Positions 1 to 7,463 of a stretch of 18,929 bases of DNA are shown piece after piece; the first letter of the stretch is position 1, and each line of letters starts with the position of its first letter. The position numbers and the translations under genes are program-made. Below the pieces are notes generated by a model, which did no database searches, was not told where the DNA came from, and saw only the letters and a program-made list of their open reading frames with translations. The stretch is from the NCBI GenBank assembly GCA_937901625.1, contig CALDIE010000029.1, positions 1-18,929 of the forward strand, written 5' to 3'. Source of the DNA: an uncultured Lachnospiraceae bacterium. Lineage in GTDB: Bacteria; Bacillota; Clostridia; Lachnospirales; Lachnospiraceae.

Positions 1-278
1 CCGTGAGGATGATACTTACCCATGGTATCACCGACGATACGCGCGCACTTACGGTGCGGCTTATCCGGTCCGTTATTCAACTCGATCATAGAGAAAAGAA
101 TTCTTCTCTGTACAGGCTTTAAACCATCCCTTACATCCGGCAACGCTCTCGAAGCGATAACACTCATTGCGTAATCTATGTAAGATTTTTCCATGGTTTG
201 TTTCAGATCGACTTCATGGATCTTATCAAATATCGTGTCATCGATATGGCCTGTAGTATTATTTTGATTCCCGTCCAT
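1..278 (-). CDS. gyrA: DNA gyrase subunit A, N-terminal fragment (runs off the left edge)
   Basis: GyrA is the DNA-cleaving and rejoining subunit of gyrase, which introduces negative supercoils as an A2B2 complex with GyrB. Only the first 92 or so codons are here, read leftward from an ATG at 276-278. The translation contains SYIDYAMSVIASRALPDVRD, the hallmark start of the GyrA/ParC breakage domain, followed by GLKPVQRRILFSM and, at the window edge, GDTMGKYHPHG. The ELNNGPDKPHRKCARIVGD form fits GyrA of Lachnospiraceae and other Clostridia. The catalytic tyrosine and C-terminal beta-pinwheel lie outside the window. A GGAAAGGAAG ribosome binding site sits just before the ATG. Only 32 bases separate it from the gyrB stop, so gyrB and gyrA are almost certainly co-transcribed. 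ParC is the alternative, but the adjacent gyrB and the position next to recF make GyrA very likely. Confidence 0.95.
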   Translation of the reverse strand, partial: MDGNQNNTTGHIDDTIFDKIHEVDLKQTMEKSYIDYAMSVIASRALPDVRDGLKPVQRRILFSMIELNNGPDKPHRKCARIVGDTMGKYHPH

Positions 279-310
279 ATCTTCCTTTCCGCTGCTTTAA
301 AGCAGCCTCA

Positions 311-2473
311 TTATATATCCAGATTCTGAACAAATTTAGCATTTGCCTCGATAAAATCTCTTCTGGGTTCTACTTTTTCACCCATCAGAGTGGTAAAGGT
401 CATATCCAGTTCGGATTCCGCTTCTTCATTCATATTCACACGCAACAATACACGATTGGCCGGATCCATGGTCGTCTCCCAAAGCTGATCGGCATCCATC
501 TCACCCAATCCCTTGTATCGCTGAACTTTGTTATAATCATCTCTTCCAACTTTGGAAATCACATAATTAAGTCCTTCATCGGAGTAGAGATACCAGACAT
601 CATAATCCTTTTCCTCTTTGTAGACGATCTTCTGTTCCGGATTCTCGGAAGCTATATTCTTAATCATCTCTCTGTCTTTCGTTTTCTGCTTTGAGCGCTG
701 AAGTTTATACAGAGGAGGCTGCGCAAGATAAACATATCCCTGCTTTATCAGATCCGGCATAAAACGATACAAAAACGTAAGCATCAAAGTATCGATATGA
801 GCACCGTCCACATCGGCATCAGTCATAATGATGATCTTGTGATAACGGAGCTTGCTGATATCGAATTCATCCTGAATACCTGTACCGAAAGCCGTTATCA
901 TTGCCTTGATTTCCGCATTACCATAAATCTTATCCAGTCTTGCCTTTTCAACATTCAAAATCTTTCCGCGAAGAGGAAGGATGGCCTGTGTTGCACGGCT
1001 TCTCGCAGATTTGGCAGATCCGCCTGCGGAGTCACCCTCAACGATATAGATTTCACAATTTTTCGGATCCTTATCCGAACAATCCGCTAATTTACCGGGC
1101 AAAGAAGATCCTTCCAAAGCCGTTTTTCTTCTGGTAAGATCTCTTGCCTTTCTCGCTGCTTCCCTCGCTCTTTGAGCAAGAACCGATTTTTCAACTATAG
1201 ACCTGGCAACCTGCGGATTCTGTTCCAAAAAGTATGTCAGCTGTTCACTTACAATACTTTCAACTACCACTCTTGCGATAGAATTACCGAGTTTCTGCTT
1301 GGTCTGTCCTTCAAACTGAGGATCGGAGATCTTAACGGAAATAATGGCCGTCAATCCTTCTCTTATATCTTCACCGCTTAAATTGGGTTCACTGTCTTTT
1401 AAGATTTTCTGACTTCTTCCGTAATCGTTGAAAGTTTTGGTAATAGCTCTCTTAAATCCCTCGATGTGAGTTCCTCCCTCGGGAGTATTGATGTTGTTAA
1501 CAAAACCATACATCATTTCATTGAAACCGTCGTTGTGTTGAAAAGCCACTTCCACGATCACATCTTCCTTTTTTCCTTCAAAGTAGATGATATTATCATA
1601 CAAAGGAGTCTTATTGTGATTTAAATACTGAACAAACTCCTTGATACCTCCCTCATAATGAAAAGTACGCTTTTTCGGTTTCCCCTCATAATCTTCGGAT
1701 GTATCCTGTCTTTCATCGATGAGTTCTATCTTAAGACCTTTTGTTAAGAAGGCCATTTCACGAAGCCTGTTTTTTAAAACATCAAATTCAAATACTGTAT
1801 CTTCAAAGATTTCAGGATCCGGTTGGAATGTAACTTTTGTACCGGTTTTTAAAGCCTCACATTTACCGATCACTTTTAAAGGATAGCAAACAATACCCCT
1901 TTCATAGCGCTGATTATAAATCTGTCCCTCGTGGTATATCTCTACTTCCAGCCAGGTGGAAAGAGCATTAACAACCGATGCTCCAACGCCGTGAAGACCG
2001 CCGGAAACCTTGTATCCCCCGCCGCCGAATTTTCCACCGGCATGGAGGATGGTAAATACCACTTCTACCGCAGGCAATCCCGCTTTCTGGTTAATGCCTA
2101 CGGGAATACCTCTTCCGTCATCTTCAACAGTAACAGAATTACCTTTGTTGATGGTCACGGTGATCGACTTACAATAACCTGCCAAAGCCTCATCAACAGA
2201 ATTATCTACTATCTCATATACCAGATGATGAAGACCTCTGGAAGAAGTGCTGCCTATGTACATACCCGGTCTTTTTCTTACGGCTTCCAATCCTTCCAGT
2301 ATCTGGATCTGATCCGCGCCGTATTCCGTTTCCACCTTTTCATCTTCATCTATAGATTCAATGGGTTCTTCATTTATCTTTTTTAACAGATCCACCGCTT
2401 TTTTTTCTTTTTCACTTAAAGCTTCAGTATCTTTCTTAATTTCTTCTTCGATCTGTTTCTTTTCTTCACTCAT
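311..2473 (-). CDS. gyrB: DNA gyrase subunit B, with an N-terminal extension
   Basis: This is the ATPase subunit of gyrase. The core starts near residue 51 (YGADQIQILEGLEAVRKRPG). The GHKL ATPase motifs follow: EIVDNSVDEA near residue 87, DDGRGIP near 118 and GGLHGVGASVVNALS near 158. The TOPRIM part has EGDSAGGSAKSARSR and DADVDGAHI, and the C-terminus has VQRYKGLGEM and ends FVQNLDI. At 720 residues it is longer than the usual 635-650. About 50 highly charged residues precede the core, and the stretch between PPLYKL and VQRYKGLGEM is longer than in Bacillus. The ATG at 2473 has AGGAAG upstream. A GTG at codon 47 would give a normal-length protein but has no convincing ribosome binding site, so I keep the long form. 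It lies 37 bases after recF with no remB-like gene between. Confidence 0.98.
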   Translation of the reverse strand: MSEEKKQIEEEIKKDTEALSEKEKKAVDLLKKINEEPIESIDEDEKVETEYGADQIQILEGLEAVRKRPGMYIGSTSSRGLHHLVYEIVDNSVDEALAGYCKSITVTINKGNSVTVEDDGRGIPVGINQKAGLPAVEVVFTILHAGGKFGGGGYKVSGGLHGVGASVVNALSTWLEVEIYHEGQIYNQRYERGIVCYPLKVIGKCEALKTGTKVTFQPDPEIFEDTVFEFDVLKNRLREMAFLTKGLKIELIDERQDTSEDYEGKPKKRTFHYEGGIKEFVQYLNHNKTPLYDNIIYFEGKKEDVIVEVAFQHNDGFNEMMYGFVNNINTPEGGTHIEGFKRAITKTFNDYGRSQKILKDSEPNLSGEDIREGLTAIISVKISDPQFEGQTKQKLGNSIARVVVESIVSEQLTYFLEQNPQVARSIVEKSVLAQRAREAARKARDLTRRKTALEGSSLPGKLADCSDKDPKNCEIYIVEGDSAGGSAKSARSRATQAILPLRGKILNVEKARLDKIYGNAEIKAMITAFGTGIQDEFDISKLRYHKIIIMTDADVDGAHIDTLMLTFLYRFMPDLIKQGYVYLAQPPLYKLQRSKQKTKDREMIKNIASENPEQKIVYKEEKDYDVWYLYSDEGLNYVISKVGRDDYNKVQRYKGLGEMDADQLWETTMDPANRVLLRVNMNEEAESELDMTFTTLMGEKVEPRRDFIEANAKFVQNLDI

Positions 2474-2510
2474 GGATACTTCCTATCCTTTCCTGCATAA
2501 CCATGTATGA

Positions 2511-3596
2511 TCAGTTTTCCATTGTTACATTACCTTCAACTACTTTGAATACTTTATCGTATTCAAAACGGGCATTAACAAAATCATCCAATCCCGTACA
2601 AGTGATGATCGTCTGAATATCTCCTATTCTGTCTAAAAGATGATTCTGCCGGTTTACATCAAGTTCCGACAATACATCATCCAGCAAAAGAACAGGGTTA
2701 TCACCCGCTACTATTTTAACCAATTCTATCTCCGCCAGTTTTAAAGACAGGGCAACCGTTCTCTGTTGTCCCTGAGATCCGTAGGTTCTGACATCCATAC
2801 CATTTATAAAAAACGATATATCGTCCTTATGGGGACCCGCAGAAGTTGATTTTAAATGTATATCACGTTCCAAATTTTTACTGAGAGTTTTTTCAAACTC
2901 TTTTTCATTCACATTCGGATCATATTTGATTACAAGTTCTTCTTTTCCTCCGGATAAACTTTTGTGTATATCTTTAATGATAACGTTTAATTGTTCTACA
3001 AATTCCCTTCTTCTTTCTATGATTTTTTTTCCAAAGGAAACCAGTTGCATATCCCATACGAAAATCGTTTCTTTGTAATCATGATTTTCAAATATCTCTT
3101 TCAAAAGTTTGTTTCTCTGATCCACAATACGGTTGTAGCTTTCAAGATTGTACGTATATATACTATCCAATTGACACAATTCCGAATTAATAAATCTTCT
3201 TCTTTCCGAAGGGGCGTTCTTTATAATGCTTAAATCTTCCGGCGAAAACAAAACTACTTTTAAGAGTCCTAAAAGTTCTGTTGCTCTTTTAAGTCTTACC
3301 TGATCTACGGCTATCCCTTTGGATTTTCCGCTTCGTAAGTGCATGTCAACTCTTCTCCCAAGACCTTCTTTGTCCAGGAGAGTTTTTATATGACACTCTT
3401 CAAAACCGAATTTAATGACTTCTTTATCTTTGCTTCCTCTGTGAGATTTCGTGGTAGCAGACATATAGATAGATTCCAGGATATTAGTTTTTCCCTGGGC
3501 GTTGTCACCATACAAAATATTCACCCCATCGGAAAAATCCATATGAAGACTACTGTAATTTCTATAATTTTCAAGATCAAGTGATTTTATAATCAT
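2511..3596 (-). CDS. recF: DNA replication and repair protein RecF
   Basis: RecF is an SMC-like ATPase that works with RecO and RecR to load RecA at single-strand gaps. The 361-residue length is normal. The start IIKSLDLENYRNY is typical of the family. Walker A is GDNAQGKTN at residues 30-38, the ABC signature region is TYGSQGQQRT, and Walker B with the D-loop is PVLLLDDVLSELD near residue 300. The ATG at 3594-3596 overlaps the stop codon of the upstream S4-domain gene as ATGA, so translation of the two is probably coupled. It sits in the conserved dnaA-dnaN-yaaA-recF-gyrB order. Nothing in the sequence looks damaged. Confidence 0.97.
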   Translation of the reverse strand: MIIKSLDLENYRNYSSLHMDFSDGVNILYGDNAQGKTNILESIYMSATTKSHRGSKDKEVIKFGFEECHIKTLLDKEGLGRRVDMHLRSGKSKGIAVDQVRLKRATELLGLLKVVLFSPEDLSIIKNAPSERRRFINSELCQLDSIYTYNLESYNRIVDQRNKLLKEIFENHDYKETIFVWDMQLVSFGKKIIERRREFVEQLNVIIKDIHKSLSGGKEELVIKYDPNVNEKEFEKTLSKNLERDIHLKSTSAGPHKDDISFFINGMDVRTYGSQGQQRTVALSLKLAEIELVKIVAGDNPVLLLDDVLSELDVNRQNHLLDRIGDIQTIITCTGLDDFVNARFEYDKVFKVVEGNVTMEN

Positions 3597-3799
3597 TCAC
3601 AATGCACCGTCTTTCCCTGATAAGAAAAATCATCTCCGGGATAGAGTTTTTTTCCACGCATCGTACACACTTCACCGTTTACTTTTACTTTCCCTTCCGT
3701 GATGGCATACTTTGCATCGGATCCTTCGTTTACAAGACCCGATGCTTTTAAAGCCTGACCAAGTTTTATATATTCTTCTTTGATCTTTATATTATTCAC
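3593..3799 (-). CDS. yaaA: S4-domain RNA-binding protein YaaA
   Basis: This is a 68-residue protein consisting of little more than an S4 RNA-binding fold. It has KLGQALKASGLVNEGSDAKY followed by EGKVKVNGEVCTMRGKKLYPGD, the helix-turn and beta pattern of S4 domains. Small proteins of this kind encoded between dnaN and recF are called YaaA in Bacillus; some are linked to ribosome assembly, but the role is not settled. The start codon is GTG (3797-3799), with AAGAGG about nine bases upstream; no better in-frame ATG exists. It begins 20 bases after dnaN and ends in a 4-base overlap with recF, so it is part of the same transcript. Confidence 0.93.
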   Translation of the reverse strand: MNNIKIKEEYIKLGQALKASGLVNEGSDAKYAITEGKVKVNGEVCTMRGKKLYPGDDFSYQGKTVHCE

Positions 3800-3819
3800 T
3801 TCCGTAACCTCTTGGATGA

Positions 3820-4920
3820 TTAACTCAAATTAACGGGAAGAACCATGTAAACATAACTTTCACTGGCATCCTTGATGTATAAAGGAGCCTTTGAATTTAC
3901 AAAATACATATCGATCTCTTCCTCATCCATTACCTTAAGAACATCCAAAATAAACTTGGGATTAAATCCGATCCTTATATCTTTTCCCTGTTTTTTAACG
4001 TCTATTTTTTCATTCATGCTTCCCAAAGAAGACTTAACGGAAAGATTCATCATAGTATCATTGATTTCTATAACGATAGGCTTTTTGTTTCCTTCCTTGG
4101 AAAAAAGAAGAGATCTGTCAACACAATCAAACAAGTTCTTTTTGCTGACAGTAACTTTTGTCTCATAATCGGAGGACATCATCTTATCCACGCTGATGTA
4201 ATTTCCGTCTATCAATCTTGATACTACAACCGTAGTATCAAATTCAAACAAAGCATGTGTATTGGTAAGACTGATGGAAACATCTTTATCCGCATCAAAA
4301 GGAATGATCTTACTTATTTCACTCAAAGCCTTTCCGGGTACTATAACATCCTTTTCAGGATAAATGTTTTTAAGCTGTACTTTGCGAATGGAAATACGAT
4401 GACCATCCAGGGTTGTAATTCTCATCTGATCATTTTTTATAATAAGATGAGCACCGGCCATGATCCTGTTTACATCACCGCTACCGATGGAAAAGATCGT
4501 CTTACTGATGATATCTTTTAAAGTTAACATGGAAACGGAAATGGTATCGTTTTTCTCTATTGAGGGAATACCCGTAAAATCATCTCCGGGTTTGCTGCTT
4601 ATCCTAAATACCAGTTCTCCACAAGAGATGGTTGTCTCAAAATCAATATTGGTTTCAATAGTGATATCATCATCAGGAAGTTTTCTTACAACATCCGAGA
4701 GCATTTTTGCCTCGATCGCTATGGATCCCTCGATGATCGTTTCACCTTCGATCATGGTTTCTATTCCAAGATCCATATCATTGGCCGTAAGAGTAATGGA
4801 ATCCTTTGATGCATTGATCAAAATACACTCCAGGATATTCATGGTGGTATTATTGGGTACTGCTTTGGAAACAATACTTACACCGTTAACCAGATTTTGT
4901 TTTGAACATACGATCTTCAT
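3820..4920 (-). CDS. dnaN: DNA polymerase III beta subunit (sliding clamp)
   Basis: The beta clamp is a ring-shaped dimer that holds DNA polymerase III on DNA and serves as a docking hub for repair and initiation-control proteins. The protein is 366 residues, as expected for three repeated clamp domains of about 120 residues. Family features include the start MKIVCSKQNLVNGVSIVSKAVP, the TLDGHRISIRK segment in the middle domain, and the C-terminus YVYMVLPVNLS, which lines the peptide-binding pocket. The ATG at 4918-4920 has AAGGGAG upstream. It follows dnaA after a 404-base gap that holds DnaA boxes and AT-rich DNA, so it may have its own promoter controlled by DnaA; yaaA, recF, gyrB and gyrA follow closely behind. 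Confidence 0.98.
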   Translation of the reverse strand: MKIVCSKQNLVNGVSIVSKAVPNNTTMNILECILINASKDSITLTANDMDLGIETMIEGETIIEGSIAIEAKMLSDVVRKLPDDDITIETNIDFETTISCGELVFRISSKPGDDFTGIPSIEKNDTISVSMLTLKDIISKTIFSIGSGDVNRIMAGAHLIIKNDQMRITTLDGHRISIRKVQLKNIYPEKDVIVPGKALSEISKIIPFDADKDVSISLTNTHALFEFDTTVVVSRLIDGNYISVDKMMSSDYETKVTVSKKNLFDCVDRSLLFSKEGNKKPIVIEINDTMMNLSVKSSLGSMNEKIDVKKQGKDIRIGFNPKFILDVLKVMDEEEIDMYFVNSKAPLYIKDASESYVYMVLPVNLS

Positions 4921-4946
4921 CTTTTTGAAACTCCCTTCGACGCAGC

Positions 4947-5002
4947 ATACATAAATACATATATAAATAAATAATATAAATATATATATATATAATAATA
5001 CC
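4947..5002 (+). other. TA-rich tract between dnaA and dnaN, candidate unwinding element
   Basis: This stretch is almost pure A and T and includes an uninterrupted run of alternating TA at about 4980-4994. It lies directly beside a pair of degenerate DnaA boxes (5014-5049). In Bacillus the strand-opening region lies between dnaA and dnaN next to DnaA boxes, so this is a candidate duplex unwinding element. A DnaA-trio pattern is not clear here. The role is inferred from composition and position. Confidence 0.45.
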
Positions 5003-5010
5003 TAAAACAA

Positions 5011-5052
5011 GGGTAATCCACAGACCTGTTTTGTGACTTGAGTGGATAACCC
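5011..5052. promoter_or_regulatory. Inverted pair of degenerate DnaA boxes upstream of dnaN
   Basis: TAATCCACA at 5014-5022 on the plus strand and TTATCCACT at 5041-5049 on the minus strand each differ from the DnaA box TTATCCACA by one base. They face each other and lie in a larger inverted repeat: GGGTAATCCACA at 5011-5022 against GGGTTATCCACT read from 5052, matching at 10 of 12. A minus-strand TATAAT at 5058-5063 lies just upstream of the pair in the direction of dnaN, so a transcript starting there would begin over the boxes. That would let DnaA both act at the origin and repress dnaN. No good -35 is visible for that -10, so the promoter is uncertain. Confidence 0.55.
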
Positions 5053-5269
5053 TTAATATTATACTAAATTTGGTCAAAAAAAGGAAGAATAAATATGAGG
5101 ATAAAAAAAGAGGTGAAAATTTGTTTATTTGAAAATAAACCCTAAATTTTTGTTTTTTTGACTATGAAAGAAAAGGGGAAAAAACATTAAAAACAGTATT
5201 TCAACAAATATAAAGGAATTATAACAAGGTTATCAACGGCTTATGGAGTTTTATCCCAAAAGATATAAA

Positions 5270-5299
5270 CCTATTATAATATAAACATATTATAATAGG
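5270..5299 (-). terminator. Perfect 13-bp AT-rich palindrome downstream of dnaA
   Basis: CCTATTATAATAT at 5270-5282 and its exact reverse complement at 5287-5299 flank a 4-base AAAC loop. It begins 25 bases past the dnaA stop codon in the direction of transcription. In RNA it would form a long hairpin with only two G-C pairs at the base, followed by TTTATATCTTTT, a weak U-rich tail. It may terminate or slow dnaA transcription before dnaN. A protein-binding or cruciform role in the origin is equally possible. Confidence 0.45.
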
Positions 5300-5324
5300 A
5301 AGAAACTCTTTATTATGTATTTTT

Positions 5325-6737
5325 TCAGGATGTAAGGATTCTGTTTTTAATGATCTCAATAGTATCTTTAAAAACAGGATCTATATCCATTTCTTCTTTG
5401 ATCTTCTGGATTCCGTGAAGGACCGTGGAATGATCTTTCTTATTTAAAAGAGCAGCTACTCCCTGTAAGGTAGTATCTGTCATAGTACGGCAGAGATACA
5501 TAAACACCTGTCTGGGGAGAACTATATCGGAATTTCTCTTCTTGGATACTATATCATCTTTATCTACATTATAATATTCGGATACAATATCCAAAATGAG
5601 ATTAGGAGTAACGATCGTGGTCTTATCCGGAAAAATGGTATCTTTTAAAGATTCTTCTGCCATTTTAAGGTCAATGGAAGGATAATTTAAAGTTTTGTAA
5701 TACTGGATGACCTGGTTTATGGCTCCTTGAAGTTCACGTACATTGGATTTTATGTTGTTTGCTATATAATCCAGTACTTCATTTGGAATATCTATATTTA
5801 AAGATTCCGCATATTTTTTAAGAATGACAATTCTTGTCTCGTAAACGGGAGGCTGAATATCAACGGTAAGTCCTCCTTCAAAACGGGAACGAAAACGTTC
5901 ATCTAACTCTTTCATTTCTTTGGGATGTTTATCTGACGATATGATGATAGCTTTACCGGCGGAATGAAGAGTATTAAAAGTATGGAAAAACTCTTCCTGT
6001 TGGGTGGTTTTTCCTATAATGAACTGAATATCATCTATTAATAATACATCTACATTACGATATCTTTCGCGCATCTTGTAGATTGCGTTGGAATCGGAAT
6101 TGGACTGACCTGCGCGGATGGATTCTATCACTTCATTTAAAAATTCCTCACTGGTAATATAAAGTACTTTCATATCGGGGAAGTGTTCGATGATATAATT
6201 ACCGATGGAATTCATAAGATGTGTTTTTCCGAGTCCGGATCCCCCATACAGAAAAAGAGGATTGAAATACTGACCCGGTTTCTCAGCAACTGCCATACAT
6301 GCGGAATATGCCATATTGTTATTGGATCCTACGACAAAAGTGTCGAAACGGTATTTGATGATAAGATTAGACTGACGGAATCTCGTTATTTCTTCATCGG
6401 AATAAGAAACGGAAGAATATTCATATACAGATGATTCCGCTCCTTCATTGTTATATGGTAACTCTTCTAACTGAAAGATCACTTCGTAATGCTGACCTGT
6501 AAGACTTAAGAGAGTAGTCTGAAAGCATTCTTTATAGTTTCTGGTTACATAGTCTACCATATTGGGATTTTTATTTTTATCTGCAAGAGAGATGGTCATT
6601 ACATTATCAATGCAGCTGTAGAAGTTTAAAGGCTTGATCCAAAACTCGTACGCAATGTCTGTAATATCGTATTCTTTGCGGATGTTTTCTTTTAAATCAT
6701 CCCAATGTTCTTTTATAATCTGTCCAATACTGTCCAT
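5325..6737 (-). CDS. dnaA: Chromosomal replication initiator DnaA
   Basis: DnaA is the AAA+ ATPase that binds DnaA boxes, opens the origin and loads the helicase. The 470 residues show the usual four domains: N-terminal domain I with WIKPLNFYS near residue 33; a variable linker at about 95-120; the AAA+ core with Walker A GGSGLGKTH at 165-173, Walker B LLIDD at 232-236, FFHTFN, and RFRSRFEGGL holding the arginine finger; and domain IV. Domain IV carries PRQVFMYLCR and the box-recognition helix KKDHSTVLHGI, where many bacteria have GRDHTTV or GRDHSTV. The perfect TTATCCACA in this window suggests normal specificity. The ATG has GGGAGAGAG upstream. Boxes occur on both sides of the gene. Confidence 0.98.
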   Translation of the reverse strand: MDSIGQIIKEHWDDLKENIRKEYDITDIAYEFWIKPLNFYSCIDNVMTISLADKNKNPNMVDYVTRNYKECFQTTLLSLTGQHYEVIFQLEELPYNNEGAESSVYEYSSVSYSDEEITRFRQSNLIIKYRFDTFVVGSNNNMAYSACMAVAEKPGQYFNPLFLYGGSGLGKTHLMNSIGNYIIEHFPDMKVLYITSEEFLNEVIESIRAGQSNSDSNAIYKMRERYRNVDVLLIDDIQFIIGKTTQQEEFFHTFNTLHSAGKAIIISSDKHPKEMKELDERFRSRFEGGLTVDIQPPVYETRIVILKKYAESLNIDIPNEVLDYIANNIKSNVRELQGAINQVIQYYKTLNYPSIDLKMAEESLKDTIFPDKTTIVTPNLILDIVSEYYNVDKDDIVSKKRNSDIVLPRQVFMYLCRTMTDTTLQGVAALLNKKDHSTVLHGIQKIKEEMDIDPVFKDTIEIIKNRILTS

Positions 6738-6768
6738 AAAAGTAACTCTCTCCCTTTATACTCTGTAC

Positions 6769-6797
6769 ATTTTAAGTCACAAAAGAAGAATTTTCAA
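6769..6797 (-). promoter_or_regulatory. Candidate dnaA promoter
   Basis: On the minus strand, TTGAAA (6792-6797) and TAAAAT (6769-6774) are 17 bases apart, close to a sigma-A promoter. This would give a leader of about 25 bases containing the dnaA ribosome binding site. An overlapping alternative is TTGTGA (6777-6782) with TATAAA (6755-6760), spaced 16, but its leader would be too short to include the whole ribosome binding site. Confidence 0.45.
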
Positions 6798-6978
6798 ATC
6801 TGTTTAAAATGTTGATCAGGAAAAAAATAAATTTGGGATAATGTGAATTGGTTTACATAGTATCTTTTATTATTACCATGAAAAAATTTTTTTAAACATC
6901 GGATATCAACATTGAAAAAGGCGTCTGAAACCAATAAAATAAGGAATCAGGTGAAAATAATATACAGTTATAAACAAA

Positions 6979-7031
6979 TTATCAACAAAATGTGGATATA
7001 ATTATGTAAATAAATAATTTATCCACATTTT
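6979..7031. promoter_or_regulatory. DnaA box cluster in oriC
   Basis: TTATCCACA at 7019-7027 is a perfect consensus DnaA box. TTATCAACA at 6979-6987 (plus) and ATATCCACA read on the minus strand at 6991-6999 each differ by one base. The last two boxes listed with the perfect one form a 12-bp perfect inverted repeat, AAAATGTGGATA at 6987-6998 with its complement at 7020-7031, around a 21-base AT-only or nearly AT-only core. The paired, facing arrangement next to an AT-rich stretch is a classic initiator binding region. Confidence 0.85.
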
Positions 7032-7054
7032 AAAAAATGATTGTTTAAATAAAA

Positions 7055-7097
7055 CAATATTTGGTGGGGGTAAAAATATTTTTAATACCAAATATTG
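7055..7097. repeat. 11-bp inverted repeat with a G-run spacer in oriC
   Basis: CAATATTTGGT at 7055-7065 is exactly repeated in reverse complement at 7087-7097. The 21-base spacer begins with GGGGG and continues as AT. It sits between the DnaA boxes and the rpmH promoter. The sequence does not resemble a DnaA box. It could be a binding site for an origin regulator or a structure that isolates the AT-rich melting region. No known protein site was recognised. Confidence 0.6.
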
Positions 7098-7170
7098 AAA
7101 TATTAAAAAAAATATAAAATTATAATAAAAAAATTATAATGTATCATTTTAAAAAAAACCTCAAATTTTC

Positions 7171-7199
7171 TTGACTTATTGAATTTGTTTTAATATAAT
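7171..7199 (+). promoter_or_regulatory. rpmH operon promoter
   Basis: TTGACT at 7171-7176 and a perfect TATAAT at 7194-7199 are separated by exactly 17 bases, a near-consensus housekeeping sigma-factor promoter. Transcription would start near 7206, leaving a leader of about 50 bases before the rpmH ATG. High promoter strength fits a ribosomal protein gene. Confidence 0.9.
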
Positions 7200-7254
7200 T
7201 ACGCTTGTATTTTCTGACACCAAAATACGATAGAGAAAGCGAGGTGTGTTGAAG

Positions 7255-7389
7255 ATGAAGATGACGTTTCAGCCTAAGAAGCGTTCCAGATCCAAGGTAC
7301 ATGGCTTCCGTGCCAGAATGAGTACTCCCGGAGGACGGAAAGTATTAGCTTCCAGAAGAAGAAAAGGTAGAAAAGTTTTATCAGCTTAA
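7255..7389 (+). CDS. rpmH: 50S ribosomal protein L34
   Basis: L34 is a small, very basic protein of the large ribosomal subunit. The 44 codons read MKMTFQPKKRSRSKVHGFRA, then a segment with RMSTPGGRKVLASRRRKGRK, ending VLSA, which is the full normal length. The gene is very small. I chose the ATG at 7255, with GAGG at 7241-7244 upstream; an in-frame TTG two codons earlier is possible but does not match family starts. It has a strong promoter and a terminator-like hairpin immediately after the stop, so it is probably expressed far above rnpA behind it. rpmH-rnpA beside dnaA is one of the most conserved origin gene pairs. Confidence 0.97.
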   Translation: MKMTFQPKKRSRSKVHGFRARMSTPGGRKVLASRRRKGRKVLSA

Positions 7390-7390
7390 G

Positions 7391-7414
7391 AGGTCGCTTT
7401 CAGTGACCTTTTTT
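7391..7414 (+). terminator. Terminator or attenuator between rpmH and rnpA
   Basis: AGGTCGCT (7391-7398) pairs with AGTGACCT (7402-7409), with one G-U pair, across a TTC loop, and a run of T follows to 7414. It starts one base after the rpmH stop codon. Since rnpA and the following genes lack an obvious strong promoter of their own, this is best read as a partial terminator that gives high L34 and low RNase P protein. Confidence 0.85.
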
Positions 7415-7463
7415 GTTGCAGACTGCTAAGACAGACAGTAAAAATTTAAAAATTGAATAGTAT

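Larger units (their letters stand above)
4921..5324. other. dnaA-dnaN intergenic region (left half of a likely bipartite origin)
   Basis: No gene is supported here. From the dnaN side it holds the TA-rich tract, the paired degenerate DnaA boxes, a purine-rich AT stretch (about 5080-5220), a weaker DnaA-like site TTATCAACG at 5230-5238 (two mismatches), and a perfect palindrome at 5270-5299. TTATCCCAAA at 5251-5260 also appears in reverse in the dnaA-rpmH gap at 6832-6841. The size and contents match the dnaA-dnaN half of the two-part origins known in Bacillus. Confidence 0.6.
6738..7254. other. oriC, dnaA-rpmH intergenic region
   Basis: This 517-base gap has no supported gene and separates the two divergent gene sets, which is where bacterial origins with this gene order lie. 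From left to right it holds the candidate dnaA promoter, weak DnaA-like sites at 6811-6819 and 6903-6911, the strong box cluster at 6979-7031, an inverted repeat at 7055-7097, a very AT-rich stretch (about 7070-7170) and the rpmH promoter. TGATCAGG at 6812-6819 is also present. The origin call rests on gene context plus boxes; the exact melting site cannot be read from sequence alone. Confidence 0.85.

Noticed and set aside
797..2386. Several plus-strand ORFs opposite gyrB, the longest 151 codons at 1931-2386
   Set aside because: They are antisense to a clear gyrB, have no ribosome binding sites and give non-protein-like translations.
4460..4954. Plus-strand ORF of 164 codons opposite dnaN
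   Set aside because: It is an antisense shadow of dnaN; the product resembles a back-translated mirror of the clamp codons, with no start signal.
4975..5013. DnaA-trio array beside the degenerate boxes
   Set aside because: Only two or so triplets fit the trio pattern before the sequence turns into alternating TA; not enough to call.
4886..5077. Minus-strand ORF of 63 codons spanning the dnaN upstream region
   Set aside because: It runs through DnaA boxes and TA repeats, has low complexity (IYIYIYIIYLYMY) and overlaps dnaN.
5064..5080. Minus-strand TTGACC near the TATAAT at 5058-5063 as a dnaN promoter -35
   Set aside because: It is only eight bases from the -10, too close for a promoter; the correctly spaced hexamer is poor.
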